From the NCBI RefSeq assembly GCF_028769735.1, contig NC_088170.1:64209085-64273084 (forward strand): a DNA stretch of 64,000 nt, written 5' to 3'. Numbering within the stretch: the first letter of the stretch is position 1; the number at the start of each line of letters is the position of its first letter. Position numbers and translations under genes: made by a program. The stretch comes from Zonotrichia leucophrys gambelii. Taxonomy: Eukaryota; Chordata; Aves; Passeriformes; Passerellidae. Below, in pieces: positions 15,101 to 28,550 of this stretch. Below the pieces are notes generated by a model. It had not been told where the DNA came from. It was given only the letters and a program-made list of their open reading frames with translations, and made no database searches.

Positions 15101-18100
15101 AATGAATCTTTCTTATCTCGCCTGTCAAGACATTCTTCATGGAAGAATTTAGATATATAATTGGTAGAGAAAACAAAAAATAAAAGCCTAATACTCCTCT
15201 GGTTTTCCTGAAGACTGATCCAAAGCTATTACAATTTTTGTGTCAAAATCCCTTTTGTGTGCAAAATTATGGACTGTGTTATATCAAAGACATGTTCAGT
15301 GCTCGCCAAAAGCAATAAAAGTCCAGTATTGTTTAAAACACAGAAATAAAGCAGAAGCTTAGACGTGAAATAATTGACACTCTTGGTTAGGAGGTACAGA
15401 ACTGAGGCACTTCTAACCTTTGTAGGAGCTGGTAGTACTTAACATCTTGATTTATTAATCACTTATTCCCTAAAAATCATCCCCAAGAAAGAATTTTCAA
15501 GTAGTTTTGAGGTGAAGGATCAAATTCAGACTTGGAGCATATGGAAGTAACTCCAAGTTTTACTACATATTACCCAGCAAAATAACCTAAGTGATCTCAG
15601 CCTGCTCTGAAAATGAGACTTGGGTACCCATATTTCACAGACATTAAATGTTATTCAGGAGCCAAAGATCTGAAGATATTTTAGAAGTTGTCTACTTGTG
15701 CACTGACTTACACTTCACTCCAGGCTTTGATTCTTTCTGAAGTTGTGTATAGGAATTTACAATAAATTATACTCTTGTATATTAATTCTGCTAAATGCAA
15801 AACAAACTCGTCTGCACAAACATCAGGTTTATTCAACCTAAAGAAAGATTTCTCTGAACTATTGACTATTTTCTGCCCAGCTGGACGAGTTGCTGTAATA
15901 GAAGGTGTTACATTCTTTTGATCAGTGGACTGGCAGACCAATTGTGAAGAGCAGAGAAAAAAAATCAGCTCATATGTGTAAGATATATTTCTGAAAAAAT
16001 ATTTCTAGATACATAAAGGCAAAGTTCTTCATCCATGCAAAAAGGATATCAACAGTGGTGCCTTCTTTAAGTTCCTCTGGGTAGCTTTAAGAAGGGAAAA
16101 CTGTCTGTGAGAACAGGATATTATTATTACTATGGAAGCACAACTTAGAGCACATCCATGTTATAGATACACAGGGAAAATTACTGTACAGAAAAACAAA
16201 CAATAGAAACAGAAAAAAGTATTCTAGTAACTGGGGTCAGATGGACCTCTTTATGCTAGAAATTATAGAGTATATGCTCTAATAAATGTATTTCTTGGCT
16301 AAATTGCAGTTATAAACAGAAAATATGAATTCATTCCACTGTTTGACCTTTGCACTTGAATTTAGCAATGTTCCATAGGAAATTCTTGCTTACAAATCAA
16401 CACAAGATCAAAATCACATCTCTCATTTCTCTCAATGTTTCAATCTTAACATTCAACTCCAAACTTTTTTTTTTACAGATATGTACATTATTTCATACTA
16501 TGTAGGAAAATAATTTTTTAGCTGGAAGTGCAGGTCTTGGGTGTGTCTGGTACTTAGTTTATCTGTTTTGAAGGGGTTTTCAAGGGCTGTGTTTGATTGA
16601 TGGGTCTCTGCCCACAATGAACCTAACATGAGGCAGATCTTCCTCCCAGCACACATTCTCCTCTTTCAACATGTGCTTGCTCTGGGACAGTTATTTGGCA
16701 TAAGACAGCTGAAATGAAAGAATAACTTGTAAAAATTTTGAAGCCTCAGCTTAATGCCTTTTGGTAACAATAACAACTGAAGATGACAAAACCAGTTGGA
16801 ACAAGGTGGAACACCAAGGATTTTATAACTGCAGTTTGAACCTCACTGTCAGTGATGTTGGTCCATATTAGCCCTTATCCCTTGATTGGGTAAATCTAGA
16901 GTAAACTAATGAATGTGGTGTGACTGGGAGGTGCAGTTCTTAATTAAACAGATTTCATGAAAACAATGCATTCAGCAGTGGTATATTCAAACATTCATTC
17001 ATATTTGTACAAAAAAGACAAACTCCACAGGCTGTCCAAGAAAATCTCTCTGACAATCAGGGAGAAATAAAATTGAAAATGTGTCATTTTATACCTATCA
17101 AAATATACATATGCAGCAAAAAGAAACAAATAGAGAGTAGCTGAAATAAAATAAAAGTAAACCTGAAGATTTAGAAGAAGCAAGGGCTCAAAACATCTGT
17201 CTGCTTAATTCAATCAAGATCACTGCCATTTTTCATGTATGTCTGGGCTTACAAATCACTTTTAGAGATCCCAATCTTTGGATCACTTTCATTTTGGCTT
17301 CTTTTGTAAAGTGTGGAGGCTTGAGGGCAGAGTCAGGCACAGAGATACAGTACAATTATTTACTAACTACTGCATATAGGCTTAGGCTAGAACAAGTTTG
17401 TTGTGAGGAAAACTATGGCTTGCCTTGGGATAGGTGATGGTATGTGGCAGGATATAAAATATATTCACACACAGCAGTACAGTCACCTGATGAGTGTCTG
17501 CTGGTCATATTGGCACCAAGAAAGTACAGAAATGTTAAGTTCTGCTGTTCATTGAAACCAACTGATCCTCAGCATTGCTGATGATCATCTGAATCTACCT
17601 CTTTTCCTCAGATTTTATACCTTTCCCTGCTGGTGTTTCTCTTCTGAAAAATTGATTGGCAACTCATTGCTAACAGAACAATCCCACTTCTTTGTTTCCA
17701 CCTCCTTATTATTCAGAATTTGTTGCACTGTGTGCTCTCTCACAGGTTAATGGCAACAGCTGCTGCTCATTGCTTGCTGCACGTGGATCACAAGGTAAAC
17801 CTCCTGAATGTAGAGCCAGGTCACACCATTGGATGTGTAAATCCAAGGCCCATTCAAGTGGAAAGCCTCAGTCTGCAGTTGACCAGGACTTTGCATTCCC
17901 TGTAACACCCCTATGTGCTACCTGACAGCTTGATCTCTGCAATTCACATTTACAGGTGAAATCACATTCCAGCCATGTGCTCCATGCTCTGCGTTGATGC
18001 CTCACTGATCTCTCGGAGTAGAGTTTCCATCCTTTATCAGACTTTATCAACTTTACTGTAATTACACTCAGTCTCAGCAATCTGTGCCTGCTGCCACCAC

Positions 18101-20000
18101 TGAGCTGCTCACCAGCAGGGCAGGATTTCTGCACTCAGCTGTCCTCATGTGCAGATGTGTCTCACAGCTGCTCAGAGCAGTAACTCAGAACCTGTCAGCT
18201 ACTAGGACACAACTTTTGCCTTTAGCCACCAAACTCCAGATGCCGAGGTGAAAGTTTTAGGTATTTCAGTCTGAAAATGTGTCACAGGGTAAAGTCTTTC
18301 TTGCAAAAAATACATTTATATGGTAAATCCAGCTTGTCTTTCCATGGAGGACTGGGAACTTTTATCAAAGCATGATGACACTAATCCACTGCTGAGCTCA
18401 CTATTTTAAAGTTTTCAATCTTCTTTTAAGAGAAAAGTCTGGGAGACCCAAAGTTGGATTTAAGCCTAGACATTAACTCCTTAGTGCCAGTGAGGTTCTG
18501 TACATTTTATGGAGCTTTGACATGGCAGATAAAGAAAGTCTCTCTGGAATGATACAGATGAGCATTTTTTTCCTTCTTCTGTTTTTCCCATTAGCATTCT
18601 CAAAAATGAGAAGGAAAGATCCACTAACTGTCAGCAACTATTTAAAGACTCCTTCTGCATGGATCATTTGTAGAGCCATTAGAACAGGTCTGTCACTTAA
18701 CTCCATATTGAGAGGGCAGCCCAACCAAATTCCTGCTAGCTCAGGGCTTGGTCCCCTAAGTGTTCATTCTGGATTGCCCGAAAAGCATTTGCTCACTATA
18801 TGACTGGACCTGATAGGAAAAAATGCAGAATCTCAGGAGGGGAAGGAATAATCATCTCAGTCTTTTCCTTCAGCACCACTTAAGAAGTACTGTAAAACCC
18901 TCACCTACAACTTGGGCTCAAAGGGACATTTTTTTTTCCTTTCCATACACTGAAAATTTGTCGCCTTTTTCTTTCTTTTTTTTCCTTTTGCTTTGGCTTG
19001 TTCTCTTTAAAGACCCAACAGGTCACTTCAGGAATTTTAGTTCTACCTTGATAAAATATCAAAAACACTTCTTCAAACTGTATTTGCTCTTTGTTTCAGA
19101 ACAGTGGCTCCTCTGCATTGCTATTTGCAATTGCATGAGTTAATCTAAATGGTTACAATCAGAAACTCATCAAGCACTAGACAAATACTTAATGCAGCTG
19201 CAATGAAGCAAAAAAAGTCATAAATTAAATCTGCCCCTTCTTATAGATTTCTCCAGAAGAAACTCTACATTTATGACACATTCATTATTATTACAAAAGC
19301 CTTTTGTTAAGGACAAAAAAGTTTGATTTTATTGTTCCTTTGTTTGGGCTTTTTTTCTCCTTGATACTCTAATAATAGTACCAACTACCTCCTACCTATT
19401 CTATTTAATGCACATACAAAAATAAAATTAATTTTTAACTTCAGACTTACCTTTGCAACGTGCATATTTAGGATCATTTAGCTATGGAATTCTCTTTTTG
19501 TTTATTTATTTCTTTTAAAAGAGATTTCAACAAATATTCCTTCTGTGCTTTTGTATGTCATGCAAGTCCAGTCCCCATGGAAAATCATTCAAAATGCCCA
19601 TTAGATATAAAAAATTTTGATCCCTGTGTAGAACGTAGTTCCACCAAGCCAAGCCCTATAACTATGTTAATTTTTACTCATTGGAATAGCAGCTGCTTCC
19701 ATGGACTCATTTTTTTTCCTGATGAAATTTAGAGTACTGTCTCAGGAAGACCTGGAAGGTTTAAATGCCTATTCTGTGAGTTAAGTGGTGAGTTAAAAGC
19801 ATCAGCATGGTGAAGCCTCTTTCCCTCCCTGCATGCTGTCTTGCTTCTTAAGAGCAAAATTTCCTCCTCCTCACTCATGGTACCAATACACCAGGTATTG
19901 ATATGATACTGTTAGCTACTCAAGCACAAAAAATAAAAGATTTTCTGAGTTGTCTTGACACCTCTACTCGCTGTTTTCAATTTGGACCTGCAGACATAGT
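12141..20000. other. Unique AT-rich sequence, no gene recognised
   Basis: No known repeat family or recognisable gene. One short interval (17,746-17,794) is bounded by acceptor-like and donor-like sequences and is treated as a weak finding only. Confidence 0.5.
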
Positions 20001-20020
20001 TTGCCACCTTGTGGCAAATG
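20001..20020 (-). promoter_or_regulatory. CTCF-like motif
   Basis: On the minus strand the site contains GCCACAAGGTGGCA, close to the vertebrate CTCF core (CCASYAGRKGGC) with one mismatch. It is also nearly palindromic, so the plus strand is a weaker match. Binding is inferred from sequence alone. Confidence 0.45.
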
Positions 20021-23000
20021 AGTTTTTAAGAGCTGTGGGTTTCACAAATAGTCAGATTCCAAACCTTCCTCAAAATCTAAGCCCCCAGTACAGAACAACA
20101 GTCTTTAAAACATGGGTTGTCTTTTACTAAAGTAAATAAATAAATAAATATTTTTATTTAAAAATATTTTAAAGCAATCCCTCAGTTTAACTAATTGAAC
20201 AACATTTCTGATACCTGTAGCCAAGTGAAAACATTTAAGCATTGTTCACTCCAGGCTTGGCAGTCATAATTGATGTAGGCTGCTGACAGATAAGTAACTA
20301 AAGGCAGAATCTTTCATGCACAAGGTATGGTCTTACAAAGAGAAAAGCTCTTCTTTTAAGTTCAGCAATTATAGTAAAACTATCAGAAAAAACAAGGACT
20401 ATGAGTAGCTGATACCTCTGTTTGGTGACAAAAGCATGAATAAACACTGTAAAACTGGTTTAATTCAACCAGAAATAAAAGTACTGCAGAACTATTTTAT
20501 GATTTTTTTTTCCCCAGTCATTTTATATACAAAGAACACCTTGAGTAGATTTATATGTATTCATTCAGGATGCTAGAAACAAACACCTCTCCATCTAATC
20601 AGAGCTACAACTACCCCCATCCTGAGTATCTGTTAAGGACAGTGGAATCTGCATCCTCTTTCTGGGCTATTTACTACTCAAGTAGTTAATAAGAAGTAAT
20701 GTAAAGTGTCTTGGACATAAATCTGAAATGTAAAAGACATAAAATACATTGCACTGGGAGAAAAGGGGCTCTGAAGCTCTGCCCACCATACCCCAGGGAG
20801 GCTCTCTAGAGACTCAGCATGTGCTTGTGAGAACTACTCCCAGCCCTGCTTGATTTGCTATTCCACAGATCCACTCCTTTCCACCAAAGTTTGGTTTTCT
20901 TTTTGCTATTGCCACAACCTGGGCAATCATTTGAAGAGTTTCCAGTCACCTGAAATACTTTTCTCTGCATTAACTGGTAAAAGAAGCTATGCTCTTAACT
21001 GGCCAGACTATTTTTGCTAGTTTGCTTGTTTGTTTTGTTGGTTTGTTTGGGTTTTTTCCTTGTTAAAAGGTTAAACTAGTGATGGCAATGCCAAGATTTG
21101 CTCAAATTTAATAACTCTAGCTTCAGGCAGCCTTGTCTTTTACTTTTTCCAAGCACAGATTCAGTTTTGCCCAGAAGTTTCTTTTGGCTCACAGATCTCA
21201 TCCAGGGAATCTTTTTGTTTTATATGTTTCACTGCTTTGATACAGGCTCTGAGGCATGAGGCAGATGTGAATGAGAAACTCATGTGGCTCAGGCTGCGTA
21301 GTGATTGTCAGCAGGTTTTATGCTCCTAGCAGATGAATCTCCCAATACCAGCAACAGGAGAGGGCAACCAACTGTGTTTCACATAGAGATACCCTCAAAA
21401 AAGAAGAGCAGAGCAGAACTTCATTGAAAAGGGCTTCCCTCAGCTGCAAATATTGTTTTCCATCACATTTTTAATATTAAGTAATAAAGGACAACTGCAA
21501 AACTGTCCACAGAGTAAAGAGCAATTCATGTAGTTACTTCAAAGGAGCAGAGGATTCCATGACAAGTCATTGAGTGTTTCTGTAGCATGTAATGTGCTAG
21601 CTCATTTTGGGATGCCATAAAACATAGTTCTCTGGATGACTTTTTCTCCACGTACTTAGGAAAACTTCCATTTCTACTTTGAATAAGAGATGAAATCAGA
21701 CCACACAGCTGTTTCTCAAAAGCATAGATCTCTTCATAGTCTTTCTCCTATGAGCAGAATGTCTTTCCTGCCTCCTCCTCCTCCCCCTTACTGTATGAAT
21801 AGCTAAATATTTGGATTGCTTTTTTTTTGCTTGTACTTCAAAGCTATATTGGCATATTATCCTGTTTCATATCACTTTATGGGCTGATAGAGTCACGCCA
21901 AGATTGACTCTCCTCTTTCACTCTGTTTTCTTTTCCTTTAGAATGCAGATCCAAGCCCTTCTCTCTGCTCTAAGGAGCAATTAATGCAATTTAAAAATAG
22001 TGGAAACTAGGTGGCTTCAGCTTTCCTAATCTCTCTGTATCTCTATGCCAGACTGGATTCCTGAGTTTACAGACGCCTTAAAATTGTTTTCACTTGCTGC
22101 AGCTATTTTGAAAACCAGGAATAAGTAATGCAAAAGTTACCAGATGTTAACATTATCTAGGTTGAAGATATAAGAAATATTCGACGATTTAGCAGTAATG
22201 AGGCTGAAAATCTGCCCAAAGTGGATTGATTTCTTTCCTCCCTTTGTTTACCAGAAATCTTTTTATTCCTTTGTGTTTCTATCACGTGGCACTCAAGAAG
22301 AAGACAGAATATCTCATCTTTTTCATAAAAACACAAAGGTTCAGGCTCAAGAGCTTCCTGATGACTAAATTAAATAAATTTAATCTAAGAGCAATTCAGT
22401 CATATCCTGCTGAGCTACTCTGTTCTTCCTCTGTGTAAGTATGTAACTTTATCAAGACAACCAGCAGCACCAAATAATAACTCTTCTTTAGTAGCATTTA
22501 TTTTGACTTTATTTTTAGAGGATAAAACAAGGACAACAGTATTCTAGCAAGTAGTGGATTGTAACAACTCTTTTACACTACCAATCCAAAATTTTAAATA
22601 AATCAGAAGTAAAACATCATTTTAGGATAATGAAAGATGAAAATTCTTGTAAATCTGAGATCTAATGTTTGAAAGAAAAGGGCAGGGGGAACATCACTTA
22701 GTGCCATGAAGCTTCAATTAAATTATGGGAGCCATGGAAGTTTAAAAATGCAGTACCTAATCCTTTTTCTTACCCACGTAAACTGCCAGCCTTTGGGCTA
22801 ACATGGAAGGTATTGAGCTCTTAGCTCAGTCAGGAGAGGAGCTCTTAACTGCCCAGTGAGGAGTGAAGTGCTGCAGCAGCAGCTGAATAAGGAGCAGCTG
22901 CAGAGAGCATTGCTGATGCACAGATTGACTTTGATTTGACTTTGGTTTGACTGATGTTCCCTTCCCTTCATGCTCCAGCACAGGGGTGTAAACCACCTTT

Positions 23001-26000
23001 GGGGGAACAGCAGATTAAAGCTGGTAATCACTGCATGAGTTTGTATTAGTGAGCGTCCCTTTTGGAAATGCCTGAACAGAACTTAAATTAAAGTTCCTTG
23101 CCAATTACTTGATTACTAAATCAAATTACCTTCAAATGTTCTAGAAGGTGTCCAGTGTTCAGAAAAACTGCACTACTTATCAGCTGTGAATCTTTGCATA
23201 CCTAAGCCTGAGTTCTTAAAAATTCTTTTCATGGAAATCTGTTCTTGCCTCTTCACGGTGCAGAAGAGGCAAGAGATGCTGGTGGGCAGAGTTAGATGAG
23301 AAGTTCCTTTGGCTTGTAAGCCCTATAATATTACGAGGAGGTTCTGGGTTTTTTTTCAATTAAGAGAAAACCAAAAAAGCATTCTTTTTTAGCAGGCATT
23401 GATTGAGATTTTCTTACAAAGGACTGGTATTAACTTGTCTATTAATTTGTTAAACAATCCTTTCTGCATTCCAGAAGCTCCTCTGAATTTTTCCCATAAG
23501 CAAACTGAAAAGTATTTGAAAAATGCAACTTTGATTTGATCAAGACCTTTTTTTTTAATCTTAACTGAAAAACTCACCCCACTTTTTAACCATAAGCTGT
23601 AGCCTGGGAACCAGATAAATACACGTAGGTGGTCATTTTATTTATCTCTATAAAACTACCCCAAACCTCAGGCATGAGCACCTTCAGGGAGTTCAGATTC
23701 ATGTTTGAATCCAAATGGTGTGGATTAGGCCCTCTTCACCAGACACACAGCCATTAATTGAGAATAATCCTGTGCTTCCTAGAGGGAACTTTGAGGGATG
23801 TAACATCACACCTTCCTCTGTCAAGGAATAAGGGAAGTTAAAAGTCACTCAGCCAGCATATAAAGGCCTATGTTTTCTTCTGTGCGCTGAATACAACTGA
23901 GTTTTTGTGGGTTTCTGCAGGATTTTGTGGGTTTCCTTATTACAGAAAAAAATAATTTTTTTGGAACCCTTGGAGTAAAGTCAACAGTCTCATGTTTTTA
24001 AGGAAAATTGTCTTATCTGAGACTACAGGTGGCTGTTTTAACTTCACAAGGGCACCATGAGGCTTTTGCTGACAGTGTGCCTGTCCATGTGCATTCCTAA
24101 TTTTGTGCTTCCTTTTTCCTCCCAGTGAAACCAATACTTCATTAAAGGAATTCAGCAGGGGAGCAGAAGTACCAAATATAATTAAGCTTCTACCTGTTTT
24201 GTGAAAATGGATGACCAGCTACAACAAGAAAAACTGTATGCAATGCCTAATGGAGGTAAAAAGGAGATGTTCATATTTATGCATCTCCCACATGGGACAA
24301 ACTTTTAAGCAGGCCCCAGGCAGAGGAAAAGTTTCAAATGGAGTCTGTGCTTTCTTTGATTCTGAAGTCAGTCAGGCATGCAGCAGAAATATATGGAGCA
24401 CAAGACCTCCTTATTTCCTGCGCCTGTGGAAGTCCTTGTTTAAGCAATTAGTCTTCATGACTGTATACTAATAAAGAGAATGCTTCTGGTAGTTGTTTTT
24501 TATGCAAGAGCAGATGAAACACCAGTTGTGCAAGAGATTTCCCTTTGTGAATTAACCTAACAATTGCAGGGTCAATTACCTCTTATCCTCCCCTACCCTG
24601 ACGTGGAACAGCAGCTGTCTCTTGTGTTCTTACTGCCTGGAAGGCATAAGAGCACATGATAGGTACATTGTTTTAATTAGCACTCTTGCATGGACTTACA
24701 CTCAATTAATGTTAGATTTAGTGCACGATGAAGCAGCTTGAGAACTGTCAGAAGGAAGGCAGCTGGGCAAGGATGTTGGTTTGATCTCCTGTGTACCTTG
24801 AATCTACCAGGAAAAGGTTTGACTTCCTTCTAATGAGCACTGCCAATGTTCCTGGTGTCCTAAGTATGGCTCATTGCCTTTCAGTCTCATTTCCTCAAAG
24901 TCTTGGCTGAGTGACATACCTCATTATGCCCTGACATGGAAAAATAACCATGACTGTTTCTTAAATTTCTGAAGCAAGTTCTGTGGGAGATGTACGAACT
25001 GAGAAATGCCTGAGCAATACTTTGGCTCTTCAACTCTGTTAGGATACCACAACATCCCACAGTTTACCCTAGAGGCATATGTAGCAAGATATCCTTGCTG
25101 AAAGATGTTTTGTGGTACTTTTTTTGGTTTGCAATATGGTCTCCTCATTGCGAAGACCAGAAATCTGTGCAAGATCATTTGAAAGCGTATTTCTCAATAT
25201 ATTGACAAGACAGAACAGCATCTCTGAGGCATGGGTTCTAATTAAGGATATACAGAGAAATTTTCATGAAAATAAACTTTGGGATGTCTATATAAGAAAG
25301 CAACCAAAATACCATCAATTAAATTAGCTGTAGTGTGAGAGAGTAAAGAAAACGTTTTCCTCAGAGATGCTTCTTAACAGTCTTCCTATCTTTTCTCTCT
25401 AATAATATCATTCTTTCTGTTTTCTCTAATTTTTTTTTAACTTTTCAGAGTTTTTTTTCAATTGTAGGTGTTTTTATAGGGGAACCAGATATAGATTAGA
25501 AACTTTTACTGCTTCAGACACTTCCATCCAAGCAATTTCTGTCATTCTTGGAAGAGGCAGCCTTTCCTTTGTGCCTCTCTCACAGTTGTAACTGATTTAC
25601 CATCAATCTCCCTTTCCTTGGCACTTACAGTTTTGCAATTTAAAAACCCCTAGTCCCAGCCTTTTCTGGGAAAGGAGAGTCTGGCTGTGAACACAATTTC
25701 TGAAAAGCTACAGTGAAAGAAAAGTTAAGAGCAGAATAGTCCCTAGACATAAAAAATAAAATTAAATAATAAAATAAAAACAGAAGAAAACAAAAAGAGA
25801 GAACTCTGTCTCCCCTGGCATGTCTGTCATGGCCCTCTATGCTCCATTTTAAAATTAAGGCCTTCATCTTGGAATATCTGAGTCAGTATTGCCCAGTGAG
25901 CAGGACACCAGTACCTTTCACCACAATAGCTGCACTTTCCTGAAAGTGTTCCTCCATACTCCCTTAAACACACATTCCTTTTTCCTTAATAGCAAATAAA

Positions 26001-28480
26001 TCTGTCCTTTAAAAATACAGAAGATCTTCTGCTTTTATATTTCCTTCCTCCAGTATAAGAAACAAAAGACACAGCTTTCCATTGTCTGAATGATGGCAAG
26101 GATTTTAAAGACCATTAACAGGATTTTTCTGAAGGCATATATTATTACTCTGCTACCGGTGCTTTTAGTCTCATTATCAACAAGACAAATCATTTTTATT
26201 CAACTCTATTTATACATGTGGTAGACCAAGAGAAAATGTTTTTAAAAAGGCTCAATGAGGTGTTACTTAAATGTGGTTTTCAGCTCTAAGTGATTTATTA
26301 TCTATAAATTGAAGGATTTCTGTCGAGAAGGCTCTAGGATGCCGCACTCTTCCTCCTCCTCGCAAACCGTCTTTGAGCTAAGATTACAGCAGGTGAAAGT
26401 TCTAATGTCTGTTCAACAGATCTTATGAAATAATTACATCCAGGAACCATTTGGTTCTCATTAGATCCAAGACTGGGGGAACAAAATATTTTGAAGGAAG
26501 GAAACTTCCCTACCCCAAGAAACACCCCACATCCACACACAAATATCCTGCAGGCGAGCTCTTCCTCACTCCAGGAGCTGCTTAGTAAGCACACAAACCC
26601 AACTTCATGGACCTAGCACTGTTTTTGAAAACTCAACATCTTTCCATGTCATGGGGCATTATTAATTAATTATGTGTCTTAGTCTTCTTCTGCCTTCCAG
26701 TGTTTTTCTTTCTACCATATTTTATAGCTCAATTTGCTTTTTTTTTTTTTGTGGTTTCAGATCTCTGCCTACCTTTTCTCCGTGTTGTCTCCAGTTATTC
26801 CTGCTAGCACTGCTATGGTTCTCCTGTATGATAAAGAATCACCATCACCAGACTGAAGAGTAGTTTCAGAAGAGGAAGAAAGTACATGTAGTATTTTATA
26901 GCCATGACCCCTGCTTTCTTTTGTTTTACTTTGTGAAGATGATGTTCTGGCCCAGAAAAATCCATCATAAATCAGACCCAGCAGATCCTGTGTAAATCTC
27001 AATAGACCAGCCATCAGAGAGTTGGCTCAGAGCTTCAATTTTTTCTCCCCTAAAATAAATTTCTCTCTTTCTTTCCTGAGGCCTTTGCTTCATTTTCTGT
27101 GACCAGAGATATTGCCTAAGTGTGAAAGGAAAAGGAAGCTGTCAACAACCCAGACTGGGTATGTAATTGGCAGCAGAGCATTACATTTCTCAAGCAGAAA
27201 ACCTTTTTTTTTCCACAATACATGGCAACTGTAGACCTTCTGACATCAAGACTTATGTGTGGAATGGCAACCTTAAGAATGCCTTAAGGGTGAGCAACTA
27301 CTGAGATTTTCTTTGATAATCAGATAATTAATTAATGACAAGCTGTGAGAGTTGAGCACAGAGTTACTTATGGGATTCTAATGAATATCTATCTACATCT
27401 TCAGGTGCCAAATCCAGTCCCATGCATCCTGCTGGTTCCTAACAAACCTTGAAGTCTGAGCACTGTCAGCACCCTCTAAAATTACATGAGGACTGTCATG
27501 GGAAAGTTACTCCAATGTTCTGGGATGTATTTGTATGAATGGCATAAAGAGACCATAGGAAGGGATTTATTTTGTTTATTATTAACTCAATAGATGTCCA
27601 TTGAAAAATTACTGGCAAAAAAGAGGAAGAGATGCTGAAATTTAAAGGTACAGATTTGTTCGCCAAAATTTCATAGTCATCATTGTGACTGACCTTACAT
27701 AATTACTATTTCAACTCCCGATATTTCAGAGATGCCTCAAGTCTGTAGCTTTCTCAGATGGTTTTAATTATAGATAACCAAGAATAATTATGGTGAAAGT
27801 AGTGCAAGAGCACAGTTCAGGGTGGCCCCTGAGATGCTGGTCTAGCCAGTACAAAAAGAAGCTAAATCCAGTGCTTTTATATCCTACCACTGAGAAGATG
27901 GGCAACAGATGTTCAGAACTATTAATATACACTTCAAGAGTCTGAAGGGTGGTGTCCTTCCATCACAAAACACATCAGTATTGCTGTGGTTCATTGTCTC
28001 ATCTTCTGCTTTGAATATTTTCATTGTTTAACCACCTAATATGGACTTTTGCTTCTTGTGGAAGCTTGGTTCCAGGGTTTTGGGAGATGAGGCAATCTCT
28101 CATGCTGCAGAGATAGCTGCAGCTCTGCTACTCCTGTATTTCAGTCTTACACCTTATGGAAGTTTGTGTATCTAACCTGTTTGATCAATATATTCCTCTA
28201 TCTTCATGGTAGAATCTTTTGTGTCAAAGAGAAACTTGCCTCTTTCCTCATAGGCAATCCTCCCTTGCTTTGTGTTTCATTGCTTAAGTAGGGAAAAGTG
28301 GTGTAGTAAATGAGGACAGGAAGTGCAGAGATCAAAAGGCTGAGTTTGCTTTCTTTTCCTGCTATCATTTCTTCTGCTTTCATGCTCACATATGTTTCAG
28401 TCCCTTCTATGGTTAGAAGGGTGTCCTGAAGATAAATAATTTAAAAAACCTCTGAGATGGTATGAAACAATAATAATATT

Positions 28481-28550
28481 GGGGGATTTTTTGTTGTAGT
28501 TGTTGTTGTTGCTGGTTTTTTGGGGTTTTGTTGTTGGTTTTTTGTTTTTG
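28481..28550. repeat. T/G-rich tract with a short (GTT)n core
   Basis: The plus strand is almost only T and G, with several consecutive GTT units at about 28,493-28,510 followed by GGTTTTTTGGGG-like blocks. Confidence 0.75.
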
